Below, one piece after another: positions 42,178 through 51,067 of a stretch of 64,000 nucleotides of DNA (the first letter of the stretch is position 1; each line of letters begins with the position of its first letter). The notes under the pieces were generated by a model. It had not been told where the DNA came from, did not search any database, and saw only the letters and a list, made by a program, of their open reading frames with translations. A program made the position numbers and the translations under genes. The DNA comes from Amycolatopsis sp. GM8 (GTDB taxonomy: Bacteria > Actinomycetota > Actinomycetes > Mycobacteriales > Pseudonocardiaceae). The stretch is from NCBI RefSeq assembly GCF_021653975.1, contig NZ_JAJKFK010000001.1, positions 1,208,863-1,272,862 on the forward strand, in the 5' to 3' direction.

Positions 42178-43362
42178 ATGCAGCATTCCCGAAGCCGTCA
42201 GGGCGACCGCAGGAACCAGCTGGCCGCGATCGCGGCCGAGCTGTTCCGCGCCCGCGGGTACCACGGGGTCGGCATCAACGACATCGCCGCCGCGGCCGGG
42301 ATCACGGGCCCGGCGCTGTACCGGCACTTCGCGGACAAACAGGCCGTGCTCGCGTACGTGCTGCTGTCCGGCGTACGCGACATCGAGGTCGAGACGACGA
42401 CAGCGCTGTCCTCACTGGAGAAGCCGAGTGGCTTGCAGGTCGACCGGCTGCTGAACCGGATCGCGACGGCGTCGGTCGAACGCCGGGAGGTCGCGGCGCT
42501 GTGGCGCTGGGAGGGGAAACATCTCGCCGCGCAGGACCAGCGCGAGATCGGGAAGCGCTCGTCGACGATCCTGACCGCGTGGGCGAAGGTCCTGTTGGAG
42601 ATCCGGCCGGAGCTCGCCGCCACCGACGCCGAGCTGCTGTGCTGGGCCGCACTGAGCGTGTTCGGCAGTGTGTCCGTGCACCACACCACGGTGGCCAGAC
42701 GCCGGTTCGTGCAGTTACTCAGCGAACTGGCCAAGCGCGTGCTGAGCGCCGACCTCCCACCTGCTTCGGACGTCCCGTCGCGAGTGCCCGCCCTGGGCAT
42801 CGGCACACCGCCGTCACGGCGCGAGCAGCTGCTGTCCGCGGCCACGGATCTGTTCCGGCAGCACGGTTTTCACGACGTGAGCATGGAAGACATCGGCGCC
42901 GCCGCGGGCATCGCCGGGCCGAGCGTGTACCGGCACTTCGCCAGCAAGGCGAGCTTGATCCACGCGATCGCCCGCCGCGCCGCCGACCGCCTCACGCTCG
43001 GCGCCGACGAGGTGCTGCGCGACAGCTCGGACGAGCGGGAAGCGTTGCGGCGCCTGGTTTCCTCGTACGTCCAGACACTCACCGGATCCGGCGAACTGGT
43101 CGTGTCGTTCTCCATCGACGGGGTGAACCTGGCCGATAAGGAGCGCGCCGAACGGGTGAGCGTGCAACGCGACTACGTCGCGCGCTGGGTGAACCTGCTC
43201 CGCGCCATCCAGCCCGCGCTGAGCCCGCGCGAAGCCAAGATCATCGTGCACGCGGCGCTGACGATCGCGAACGACCTGGTCCGCACGCGGCGGCTCAACG
43301 CGCGCCCGAACCTCCCCGCGGAGCTGGAAACGTTGTTGCGGGCCGTGCTGCAGTTGGCCTGA
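42178..43362 (+). CDS. double TetR-family regulator (two complete TetR units fused)
   Basis: Protein of 394 aa made of two TetR proteins in tandem. The first HTH is AAELFRARGYHGVGINDIAA with GITGPALYRHFADKQAV, and the second, from about residue 218, is ATDLFRQHGFHDVSMEDIGA with GIAGPSVYRHFASKASL. Each is followed by its own helical ligand domain. A single chain could thus bind one operator as a built-in dimer. ATG at 42178 with no leader is likely. It is divergent from fadA, so it is the probable regulator of fadAB and perhaps of the acyl-CoA dehydrogenase genes downstream. Confidence 0.9.
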   Translation: MQHSRSRQGDRRNQLAAIAAELFRARGYHGVGINDIAAAAGITGPALYRHFADKQAVLAYVLLSGVRDIEVETTTALSSLEKPSGLQVDRLLNRIATASVERREVAALWRWEGKHLAAQDQREIGKRSSTILTAWAKVLLEIRPELAATDAELLCWAALSVFGSVSVHHTTVARRRFVQLLSELAKRVLSADLPPASDVPSRVPALGIGTPPSRREQLLSAATDLFRQHGFHDVSMEDIGAAAGIAGPSVYRHFASKASLIHAIARRAADRLTLGADEVLRDSSDEREALRRLVSSYVQTLTGSGELVVSFSIDGVNLADKERAERVSVQRDYVARWVNLLRAIQPALSPREAKIIVHAALTIANDLVRTRRLNARPNLPAELETLLRAVLQLA

Positions 43363-43383
43363 CGGACCGCCGCCCTCCATGTT

Positions 43384-43403
43384 AACCTACTGGCGAGTAG
43401 GTT
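43384..43403. promoter_or_regulatory. operator upstream of the acyl-CoA dehydrogenase pair
   Basis: AACCTACT-GGCG-AGTAGGTT is a perfect inverted repeat with 8-bp arms, 21 nt upstream of the GTG at 43425. It is the size and spacing of a TetR-family site. The double TetR encoded just upstream is the nearest candidate to bind it. Confidence 0.7.
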
Positions 43404-43424
43404 CCGGTCTGATAGGAGTGCGAC

Positions 43425-44744
43425 GTGGGAACACCCCAGCGCAAGCGAGACCTGATGGGCGCCGGTCTCGCCGCACTGACCAAGCTCGCCGGCAGCAGGA
43501 CGCTGGCCCGGGCTGGTTTGCGCGTGCCGGTGCAGAACCTGGTCGGCGCGGCGACGAAGGGCGGCTTCCGCGCGGCGGGCGCAGCGTCGCGGGTCTTCTC
43601 ATCCGCGCGCGTGTCCGGCGATCCGGCGAGGCCCGCGGCCCCGGCGGACAAGGACCTGTTCGATCTGACGCCCAGCGAAGAACAGCAGATGATCGTGGAC
43701 ACGGTGTCGGAATTCGCGGCCGAGCAGTTGCGCCCCGCCGCAGCCGAGGCCGACGCGAAGCTGTCGCCGCCGGACGGGCTGCTCACGCGTTCGGCTGAAC
43801 TCGGCGTCACCCTGATCGGTATTCCGGAGGAGCTCGGCGGCGCGGGCGCGGAGCGGTCCGTCGTGACGAGCGCGCTGATCGCGGAAGCACTGGCGCACGG
43901 CGATCTCGGGCTGGCGGTGGCCGTGCTGGCGCCGTCGGCGGTGAGCACGGCGCTCGTGCTGTGGGGCGACGCGCAGCAGCAGGCCGACTACCTGCCGGCG
44001 TTCGTCGGCGAGAACGTGCCGGCCGCGGCGCTGGCGCTGCAGGAGTCGCGGCCGCTGTTCGACCCGTTCAAGCCCGCGACCCGCGCCCGCCGGACACCGT
44101 CCGGATACCAGCTGGACGGCGTGAAATCGTTGGTACCGCGGGCCGTGCAGGCGGAGCTGTTCGTCGTCTCGGCCGATCTCGAAGGCCGCGGGCCCGCGCT
44201 CTTCCTGATCGAGTCGTCGACGGCCGGCGTGTCGGTCGAGGCCGAGCCCGCGATGGGCCTGCGTGGCGCGGCGACCGGGAAACTGTTCCTGGACAAGGTG
44301 AAAGTCCCTGCGGGCGCACTGCTCGGCTCCCCGGACACGTTCGCCGACGTGGTCCGCCTTTCGCGTCTGGGCTGGGCGGCGCTCGCGACCGGGACCGCGA
44401 AAGCCGTGCTGGACTACGTGATCCCGTACGTCAACGAACGGACGGCGTTCGGCGAGCCGATCAGTCACCGGCAGGCGGTGGCGTTCTCGGTCGCCGACAT
44501 CGCGATCGAACTCGAAGGGATGCGCCTGGTGACGTTGCGCGCGGCCGCGCGGGCGGAGCAGGGCAAGCCGTACGCGCGGGAGGTCGCGCTGGCGCGGAAA
44601 CTCGCCGCGGACAAGGGAATGCGGATCGGCAGCGCCGGCGTGCAACTGCTCGGCGGGCACGGGTTCGTCAAGGAGCATCCGGTGGAGCGGTGGTATCGCG
44701 ACCTGCGCGCGGTCGGCATCGCCGAAGGCGTCGTCCTTCTCTAG
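43425..44744 (+). CDS. acyl-CoA dehydrogenase family protein with N-terminal extension
   Basis: Flavoprotein of 439 aa. About 75 N-terminal residues rich in Ala, Arg and Gly precede the dehydrogenase fold, which begins near LFDLTPSEEQQMIVDTVSEF. VTLIGIPEELGGAGAE, AALALQESR and GVQLLGGHGFVKEHP are visible, and Glu in GIAEGVVLL lies near the usual catalytic position. The FAD-site phrase normally reading LTEPxxGSD is ALQESRPLFDP here, so activity may differ. GTG 43425 follows AGGAG. It is 12 nt upstream of a second family member, suggesting a heteromeric enzyme as in mycobacterial FadE pairs. Confidence 0.88.
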   Translation: MGTPQRKRDLMGAGLAALTKLAGSRTLARAGLRVPVQNLVGAATKGGFRAAGAASRVFSSARVSGDPARPAAPADKDLFDLTPSEEQQMIVDTVSEFAAEQLRPAAAEADAKLSPPDGLLTRSAELGVTLIGIPEELGGAGAERSVVTSALIAEALAHGDLGLAVAVLAPSAVSTALVLWGDAQQQADYLPAFVGENVPAAALALQESRPLFDPFKPATRARRTPSGYQLDGVKSLVPRAVQAELFVVSADLEGRGPALFLIESSTAGVSVEAEPAMGLRGAATGKLFLDKVKVPAGALLGSPDTFADVVRLSRLGWAALATGTAKAVLDYVIPYVNERTAFGEPISHRQAVAFSVADIAIELEGMRLVTLRAAARAEQGKPYAREVALARKLAADKGMRIGSAGVQLLGGHGFVKEHPVERWYRDLRAVGIAEGVVLL

Positions 44745-44756
44745 AAAGGGTTTGCT

Positions 44757-45962
44757 GTGATCAACCTCGAACCACCGAAGAAGGCCGGCGCCCTGATCAA
44801 CCAGGCGTACCAGGCCGCGTCGCAGGTACTGCGCCCGATCTCGCGGAAGTACGACCGGGCGGAGCACGCGTATCCGAAAGAGCTGGACATGTTCGCCGCG
44901 GTGCTCGACGGGCTGAACTCGTCGGGCCAGGGCGGCGCGGGCGCGGCGGGCGTCCGGCGAGAATCTTCCGCGAAAGACTCTTCCGGCAACCGCAACGGCG
45001 GCAATCTGAGGACGGTCCTCGGCACCATCGAAATGTGCTGGGGTGACGTGGCTCTGCTGTTGTCGATGCCGCGGCAGGGCTTGGGCAACGCGGCGATCGC
45101 GTCGGTGGCGAACGACGAGCAGCTGGCGCGGTTCGGCAAGCTGTGGGCGGCGATGGCGATCACGGAGCCGGACTGCGGCTCCGACTCGGCGGCGATCACC
45201 ACCACGGCGGTCGAAGACGGTGACTCCTATGTGCTCAACGGCGAGAAGATCTTCGTGACGTCGGGCCAGCGCGCGGATGCCGTGGTGGTTTGGGCCACTT
45301 TGGACAGATCGGCCGGACGCGCGGCGATCAAGTCCTTTGTGGTCGAAAAGGGCACGCCGGGCTTCGAAGTCGTTCGCCTCGAACACAAACTCGGCATCCG
45401 CGCGTCCGACACCGCCGTGCTACGGTTCGAGAACTGCCGGGTACCCAAGGAAAACCTGCTGGGCTCGGCGGAGGTCGACACCAAGAAGGGCTTCGCGGGG
45501 GTCATGCAGACCTTCGACAACACCCGCCCTTTGGTGGCCGCGATGGCGATCGGCGTGGCGCGCGCGGCACTGGAGGAGACCGCGCGAATCCTGGCCGACG
45601 CCGGTGTCGTGGTGGACTACGACAAGGCGGCCAACATCCAGCACGCCGCGGCCGCCGCGTACCTGGAATTGGAAGCCGACTACGAGGCTGCGTACCTGCT
45701 GACCTTGGAGTCGGCCTGGATGGCCGACAACCGCAAACCGAACTCCCTGCAGGCTTCCATGGCAAAAGCGAAGGCGGGACGGTCCGTTGTGGACATCACG
45801 CTGCGCTGTGTCGAGCTGGCTGGTGCGTATTCGGAGGAGTCGTTACTGGAGAAGTGGGCCCGCGACGCGAAGATCCTGGACATCTTCGAAGGGACACAAC
45901 AGATCCAGCAGCTGATCGTGGCACGCCGCGTGCTGGGGAAGACGTCCGCGGAACTGAAGTAG
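44757..45962 (+). CDS. acyl-CoA dehydrogenase
   Basis: Flavoprotein of 401 aa. AMAITEPDCGSDSAAITTTA is the flavin-site block, VLNGEKIFVTSG the beta domain, and the C terminus has KILDIFEGTQQIQQLIVARR, where the Glu is the likely catalytic base. It introduces a double bond into an acyl-CoA with transfer of electrons to ETF. GTG 44757, AAAGGG upstream. With the preceding gene it may form an alpha2beta2 pair acting on bulky substrates such as side chains of sterols; substrate is inference. Confidence 0.92.
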   Translation: MINLEPPKKAGALINQAYQAASQVLRPISRKYDRAEHAYPKELDMFAAVLDGLNSSGQGGAGAAGVRRESSAKDSSGNRNGGNLRTVLGTIEMCWGDVALLLSMPRQGLGNAAIASVANDEQLARFGKLWAAMAITEPDCGSDSAAITTTAVEDGDSYVLNGEKIFVTSGQRADAVVVWATLDRSAGRAAIKSFVVEKGTPGFEVVRLEHKLGIRASDTAVLRFENCRVPKENLLGSAEVDTKKGFAGVMQTFDNTRPLVAAMAIGVARAALEETARILADAGVVVDYDKAANIQHAAAAAYLELEADYEAAYLLTLESAWMADNRKPNSLQASMAKAKAGRSVVDITLRCVELAGAYSEESLLEKWARDAKILDIFEGTQQIQQLIVARRVLGKTSAELK

Positions 45963-45966
45963 CTCC

Positions 45967-46191
45967 TCAGCGGTGCTCGTTGCCCTCTTCTTCGCGTGGC
46001 GACCGCAGCGGATCCGCATCCCAGTCGATCGGTCCGGACCCGAGCGCTCCCTGCGACCGCCGGGCGCCCCAGCGGGGCATCCGGATCCGGCGTTCGCCGC
46101 CGCGGCCGCGATCACGGATGTCGACGACCGCGGCGGCCACTAACAGCGCCACGATCACCACCCCGATGACGATCCACATTGTCACCATCAC
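45967..46191 (-). CDS. small single-span membrane protein
   Basis: Protein of 74 aa: residues 2-24 are one hydrophobic helix (MVTMWIVIGVVIVALLVAAA), followed by a basic, Arg-rich cytoplasmic tail and an acidic end. No family recognised. ATG at 46191 or 46188. It follows the PhaC-like gene by 16 nt on the same strand and converges on the acyl-CoA dehydrogenase gene. The sharp hydrophobic/basic layout supports a real protein. Confidence 0.6.
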   Translation of the reverse strand: MMVTMWIVIGVVIVALLVAAAVVDIRDRGRGGERRIRMPRWGARRSQGALGSGPIDWDADPLRSPREEEGNEHR

Positions 46192-46207
46192 GCACCCCCA
46201 AGCGCGC

Positions 46208-47245
46208 TCAGCTCACAAACGAGTCGATGTGTGCCCAGGTGGTCGTGCGTGCGCGACGGCCGGTGAGCACACCCAAGTGTCCACCCGGCGCGACTTCGAA
46301 GTCCACCCTCGGCGACGACGGCAATAACCCCGTCAGCCGCCCGACCGCGCGACGTGGCGCGATGGTGTCGTTCTCGCCGGCGATGACCAGTACCGGGACC
46401 CGCACGCCGGACAGTGAGATGACCCGGCCGCCCAGTTCCAGTTCGCCGTCCGCGAGATCGTTCGCGCGGAAGAACCGGTGGTACAGCTGGCCGAAGGTGC
46501 GGCCGGGGTAGGCCATCATGTTGTCCATGAAATGGTCCACCGCCTCGAGCTGCGCGAGAAAATCGCGATCGTCGAGGTTGCGCAGGATCGCCAGCGGTTT
46601 CGTGATCTCCTTGTCGATCCCCGTCGCCCAGAATACCCGGCCGACCACATAGGACGGTGCGCCGCCGAGCAGCCGGTAGAACGGGGTGAGCAGATGCCCG
46701 CCGGTCGCGGCGACGAGCGGGCGGAACGGGGCGATCAGCGGGATCGCGGTGAAATCCACCGGCGACGCGATCGTCACCAGCGACGAGATCGGCAGCGAAG
46801 GCTGGTCGGCCGCGGTCAGCAGCGAGAACAACCCGCCCAGGCACCAGGCGACCACCTGCACGTCCTGCCCGCCCGCGTCCTCGCTCACCTTCCGGATCGC
46901 GCGCGGCAGCACCTCCTCGATCCAGTGCTCCACGCCGAGCCGCCGGTCGGCGAACGCGACCGCGCCGTAGTCCACAAGGTACGTCTGCCGCCCCTGGTCG
47001 ACCAGGTGCTCGGCCAGGCTGCAGCCACGCCGCAGGTCGAAGCACAGCGCCGGCGCGGCGAGCGGCGGCACCAGCAGGATCGGCGGACCCGACGAGCCGC
47101 CGTGAAACCGGTACACCGACCGGTTCGGGCCCTGGTCGATCAGCGTGCGGGGCATCGGCCGCAGGTCCGCCAGCCCGCCCCGGCACTTGCCGACCACGTT
47201 CGCCGCCGCGGCGGCGAGGCTGACCGGGGACAACGAAACACTCAA
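46208..47245 (-). CDS. PhaC-like alpha/beta hydrolase
   Basis: Protein of 345 aa with the fold of polyhydroxyalkanoate synthases and related acyltransferases. PILLVPPLAAPALCFDL is the oxyanion region, the nucleophile elbow is VVAWCLGGLFSLL with Cys in place of Ser as in PhaC, the acid lies in IAGENDTIAPRRA and the His in APGGHLGVLTGRRA. It is shorter than true PhaC (about 560 aa) and lacks its N-terminal region. No PHA genes are adjacent. A thioester-based acyl transfer or hydrolysis is likely, substrate unknown. Confidence 0.85.
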   Translation of the reverse strand: MSVSLSPVSLAAAAANVVGKCRGGLADLRPMPRTLIDQGPNRSVYRFHGGSSGPPILLVPPLAAPALCFDLRRGCSLAEHLVDQGRQTYLVDYGAVAFADRRLGVEHWIEEVLPRAIRKVSEDAGGQDVQVVAWCLGGLFSLLTAADQPSLPISSLVTIASPVDFTAIPLIAPFRPLVAATGGHLLTPFYRLLGGAPSYVVGRVFWATGIDKEITKPLAILRNLDDRDFLAQLEAVDHFMDNMMAYPGRTFGQLYHRFFRANDLADGELELGGRVISLSGVRVPVLVIAGENDTIAPRRAVGRLTGLLPSSPRVDFEVAPGGHLGVLTGRRARTTTWAHIDSFVS

Positions 47246-47320
47246 GACCGCCGCACCTTTGCTTCGCGCTGCGTATGCGCGAATTGCGCCCGCGCGATCA
47301 CCTTACCCCGGCGGCCGGTC

Positions 47321-47455
47321 TTACAGCGCCGTGAGAATCCGCCGCGAGTTCGTCGAGCTCGAGCGGACTTTCGCGTGCGGGCGCTCGGCTTGCAGTACTT
47401 TGGCCACGAGCCGGCCCGCCTCGCCCTCGGTCTTCACCTCGATCGGTATAATCAT
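47321..47455 (-). CDS. possible 44-residue protein
   Basis: Small open frame beginning MIIPIEVKTEGEAGRLVAKV and ending in RRILTAL. Codon use is plausible and the amphipathic head looks protein-like, but no ribosome binding site is clear. The start overlaps a palindrome with a perfect TATAAT for the opposite strand, so the region could instead be only the SARP gene's upstream region. It sits alone in the 302-nt gap between the PhaC-like and SARP genes. Confidence 0.35.
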   Translation of the reverse strand: MIIPIEVKTEGEAGRLVAKVLQAERPHAKVRSSSTNSRRILTAL

Positions 47456-47461
47456 ACCGAT
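47442..47461. promoter_or_regulatory. palindrome with TATAAT upstream of the SARP gene
   Basis: ATCGGTAT-AATC-ATACCGAT is a perfect 8-4-8 inverted repeat. A consensus TATAAT (47447-47452) lies across its centre, about 95 nt upstream of the GTG at 47548. A repressor binding here would cover the -10. No good -35 is visible, suggesting an activator or alternative sigma factor. Confidence 0.6.
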
Positions 47462-47547
47462 ATTTCATCGCAGGGGACCGGGCGCGGCAACGCCGCGGAA
47501 CGGCTTACGTATGGTCTGTGTGAACAGCATTCAATGGAGACCACGCC

Positions 47548-50391
47548 GTGCCCGATACGCCGCCCCGAAGGATCTGGCGCTTCAGGCTGCTCGGCCGATT
47601 CTCCGTCGCGGCTGACGGCGAGGCGGTGAGCATCCGGTCGAAGCTGCACCAGACCCTGCTCGCGACCCTGCTCGCCCATCCCAACCAGGTGGTGCCCGCC
47701 GACGATCTCGTCGACGCGATCTGGCAGCGCCGGCCGAAGAACGCCAGCAACAGCCTGCACGTGCTGGTCAAACGGTTGCGCGCGGCGCTCGGTGACGCCG
47801 ACCGGATCCGCGCCGAGTCCGGCGGCTACCGGATCGTCATCGCCGAGGACGAGCTCGACATGCTGGAGTTCACGTCGCTGCTGTCGTCCGCGAGGAACGC
47901 CGGGGACCAGCTCGCCGAGCGTGAGTGCCTCGCCGCCGCGCTCGCCCTGTGGACCGACGGGCTCGCGCCGCCGCCGCTCGCCGAGCGCGATCTGACCGAA
48001 CTCGACGAGCTCCGGCTGACCGCGCTGAGCCGGCGGATCGCGCTGGACCTGGAGACCGGACGTGAGGCCGAGGCCGTCCCCGAACTGCGCCGGCTGACCC
48101 AGCGGTACCCGCTGCGCGAGGGCTTCTGGGCGCAGTTGATGCGCGCCCTCTACCAGGCGGGTTCGCAGGCGGAAGCGCTTGCGGTGTATGCCCGCGCTCG
48201 CGCCGAGCTGGCCGACGAACTCGGCGTGGAACCCGGCGTCGAACTGCGGGAGCTGTACGCCGCGGCGCTGTCAGCCGACGGCTCCGGCGGGTGGGCGCCG
48301 GTGTGCCAGCTGCCGTCCCGGATCGACGACTTCGTCGGCCGCGACGACACGCTGGCCCGCCTCGAACACCTGCTGGAACCCGGCGAGGCGACGCGGGTCG
48401 TGGTCGTGTGGGGCCAGCCGGGGGTCGGTAAGAGCACCCTCGCCGTGCAGGCCGCGCACCGGCTGCGCGACCGCTATCCGGACGGTCAGTGGTTCGCCGC
48501 GCTCTACGACCGGCACGCCGGCCGGACCTCCGCGCACGAGCTGCTCGAACAACTGCTGCTCGCCAGTGGGTTGCCGGCCGGGCAGATCCCGGCGCAGACG
48601 GGTGCGCGCTCGGCGGCCCTGCGCGCCCGGCTCGCCGACCGCCGGGTGCTGCTCGTGCTGGACGACGCCGGAGAGTCCGCGCAGATCGAGCCCGCACTGC
48701 CCGGGACCGGCCGCTGCGCGGTACTGGTGACCTCCCGCCGGTCCCTGCTCGACCTGCCGAACGCGCGCCGTACCCGGATCGAACCGCTGCGCGGGGACAG
48801 CGGGCTGCAACTACTCGGGCAGATGATCGGCGCGGACCGGGTCGAGGCCGAACGGGCCGACGCGGACGAACTCGTCCGTCTGTGCGGCGCGCTGCCACTC
48901 GCCTTGCGGATCGCGGGCGCGCGCCTTTCGCTGCGGCCGGAGGCCCGGTTGAGCGCGCTGGTGCAACGCCTGCGCGACGAGCGGACCCGGCTCGACGAGC
49001 TGGCCGTCGAGGGGATGGAGGTCCGCGCGAGCCTGACCCTGAGCTACCGCGGGCTCAACCCGGGCGCGCAGGAAGCCTTACGCCGCACGGCAATCCTGCC
49101 GCGGACGGGATTCCCGGCGTGGGCGCTCGGCGCGGTCACCGACGGTGGGGACGGCGAGCGGCTGATCGAGGCGCTGACGGCGTCGGCATTGCTGGAGCCG
49201 TGTGGGGGCGACGAAATCGGGCAGACTCGTTACCGCACCCACGACCTTGTCGCGCTGTACGTGCGGGATCTGGCCGGCGAGGAGGAGCAGGTGCCGTCGT
49301 TGCGCCGGCTACTCGACGTGTTGCTCGCGCGCGGTGAAGAGGTCTATCGCGAAGCCTCGCGGTGGACGGAAGAGCTGCAGCCGTACCAACCTCCGGGCGC
49401 GGTACCGTCCGAAGTGGACTTGCCACCGCTCGAATGCCCGGCCGAATGGGCGAGGGCCGAGCGGAACCTGCTGCTGGCCGTGATCGACCAGGCGTGCTCG
49501 GCGGGCTGGCATGCCGACGCCGCGCGGCTGGCGGATCTCGTCATCCCGGCGCTGCACCTGGGCGGCGGCTTCGATCAGCTGGTCGCGATCCGGCAGCGGA
49601 TCGCGGAGGCGGCGCGTGCGGCCGGTGACGAGCTCGTCGCGTGGCGTGCGGACTACGGGCGCGCGGAGGCTTCGCTGGCCGAAGACGTCGCCGAGTCCGA
49701 GCGGACTTTCGTGGCCTGCGCGGAAGCTTTCGAGCGGCTGGGCGCGACGACCGAGCTGGTGTTCAGCCTGACGGGTGTGACGTTCTGCCGGATGATGCGC
49801 AACAAACCCGATCTCGAGACCGCCGAACGTGCGCTGCGGATCGCCGAAACCGGCGAGGACCGGATCGCGTACTGCACCGCCGCCCGCACCCTCGCGCAGG
49901 TGCTGCAGCAGCACGACCGGACGCGGGAAGCGGTGTGGCTCCTGAAGAAGACCAGTCGGGAGGCCGCGACGCTCAACGTCGGGTCCCTCAGCTCGGGCCT
50001 GTATCGCGAGCTGGCCCGCGCGGCGTTGCTGCTGGGCGACATCGAGACCGCAGCGGCCGCGTGTGCGGACGCGGCGCCGCTGCTGAGCGAAAATCCGCAC
50101 GACGAGGGCTGGTTGCTGCAGCTGCGCAGCCGGATCGAGACGGCGCAGAACCGGTTCACCGAAGGCGCCGAGTCGGCGCGCCGGTCGCACGAGATCTTCA
50201 CCGACCTCGGCGACCGGCGGGCGGCGGCGAGTTCGTTGATCTGGCTGGCGGATGCCTTGTGGCGCTGCGGTGAGCACGCGGAGGCGGCCACCCTCGCCGA
50301 GCAGGCACGGGACGCGCTGGAGGCGATGGGCTCGACGATCCTCGCGCCGCAAGCGGAACGGATCCTGGCCCAGGCGACGCGCAGCGCCTGA
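47548..50391 (+). CDS. SARP/AfsR-type regulator: winged helix, BTAD, NB-ARC, TPR
   Basis: Large regulator of 947 aa. An OmpR-like winged helix (WRFRLLGRFSVAADGEAV, LVDAIWQRRPKNASNSL) is followed by a BTAD domain to about residue 250, an NB-ARC ATPase with Walker A GQPGVGKSTLA near 289 and Walker B RVLLVLDDAG, and a C-terminal helical TPR-like half. AfsR-like proteins bind direct repeats near promoters and switch on secondary metabolism after ATP-dependent assembly. No biosynthetic cluster is in the window, so the target lies elsewhere or is the fatty-acid genes around it. GTG at 47548. Confidence 0.93.
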   Translation: MPDTPPRRIWRFRLLGRFSVAADGEAVSIRSKLHQTLLATLLAHPNQVVPADDLVDAIWQRRPKNASNSLHVLVKRLRAALGDADRIRAESGGYRIVIAEDELDMLEFTSLLSSARNAGDQLAERECLAAALALWTDGLAPPPLAERDLTELDELRLTALSRRIALDLETGREAEAVPELRRLTQRYPLREGFWAQLMRALYQAGSQAEALAVYARARAELADELGVEPGVELRELYAAALSADGSGGWAPVCQLPSRIDDFVGRDDTLARLEHLLEPGEATRVVVVWGQPGVGKSTLAVQAAHRLRDRYPDGQWFAALYDRHAGRTSAHELLEQLLLASGLPAGQIPAQTGARSAALRARLADRRVLLVLDDAGESAQIEPALPGTGRCAVLVTSRRSLLDLPNARRTRIEPLRGDSGLQLLGQMIGADRVEAERADADELVRLCGALPLALRIAGARLSLRPEARLSALVQRLRDERTRLDELAVEGMEVRASLTLSYRGLNPGAQEALRRTAILPRTGFPAWALGAVTDGGDGERLIEALTASALLEPCGGDEIGQTRYRTHDLVALYVRDLAGEEEQVPSLRRLLDVLLARGEEVYREASRWTEELQPYQPPGAVPSEVDLPPLECPAEWARAERNLLLAVIDQACSAGWHADAARLADLVIPALHLGGGFDQLVAIRQRIAEAARAAGDELVAWRADYGRAEASLAEDVAESERTFVACAEAFERLGATTELVFSLTGVTFCRMMRNKPDLETAERALRIAETGEDRIAYCTAARTLAQVLQQHDRTREAVWLLKKTSREAATLNVGSLSSGLYRELARAALLLGDIETAAAACADAAPLLSENPHDEGWLLQLRSRIETAQNRFTEGAESARRSHEIFTDLGDRRAAASSLIWLADALWRCGEHAEAATLAEQARDALEAMGSTILAPQAERILAQATRSA

Positions 50392-50427
50392 CGCCGTGTT
50401 CGCCGGTCGCGTCGGCGTGTTGGCCGC

Positions 50428-50846
50428 GCGGGCGGCAAAGTCACCGACGGGAGGGCAAACTCACCGACGCAGGCGGCCAACACGCCCGGGGGCAAGCTCA
50501 CCAACGCAGCGGGCCAACCCACCGACACGGGCGGCCACCGCAGCCACGCAGGCGGCCGCCCCACCGGCGCGGGCGGCAAAGTCGCCGATGCGGGCGGCAA
50601 ACCCACCAACGCAGGCAGCCAACACGCCAACGCAGGCAGCCACCCCACCGACACCCGAGGCCACCCATCGACACGGGCGGCCAACTCACCGACGCAGCGG
50701 GCCAATCCACCGACGCAGGCAGCAAACTCACCGACGCAGGCGGCCAACACGCCCGCGCAGGCAGCCAACCCACCGACGCAGCGGGCCAACTCACCGACGC
50801 GGGCGGCCAGCCCACCGACGCAGGGGGCCAACACGGCCGCGCGGGA
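50428..50846. repeat. degenerate 21-bp tandem repeat array
   Basis: About 20 units of roughly 21 bp, consensus near GCGGGCGGCCAACTCACCGAC, in the gap after the SARP gene. The period of 21 equals seven codons, so long frames stay open on both strands and encode 7-residue repeats rich in Ala, Val, Cys and Gly on the minus strand. No start with a ribosome site was found, so I do not call a gene. Units vary at a few positions only. Confidence 0.8.
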
Positions 50847-50989
50847 CGGCAGACACGGCGGCGGTGAAATGTCAGCGGGGTGTCAGCGGGGGTTTGGGAT
50901 CATCTCGGCGGGGCTGGACCGTGCCTTGGGGGTCGGCCCAGCGAACGTTGCAGTCGGGCGGCGCCAGCGCCGTCGCCGCCGGACTTCAA

Positions 50990-51067
50990 CCTCAGCGAAG
51001 GCCCAGCTCCCAAAACCTCAGCGCAAGCTCAGCTCCGGGAACCTCAGCGCAAGCCCAGCTCCCGGGC
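50990..51067. repeat. three 26-bp copies of the fadE 3' end
   Basis: Copies at 50990-51015, 51016-51041 and 51042-51067, each beginning CCTCAGCG. The last copy is the real end of the acyl-CoA dehydrogenase gene (codons for ELGLR and the stop); the other two follow its stop. On the minus strand each copy repeats GAGCTGGGCTTGCGCTGA with a few changes. Confidence 0.85.

Noticed and set aside
49653-50834. Long minus-strand frame of 393 codons across the 21-bp repeats
   Set aside because: It is antisense to the SARP gene for most of its length and stays open because of the 21-bp period; no ribosome site was found.
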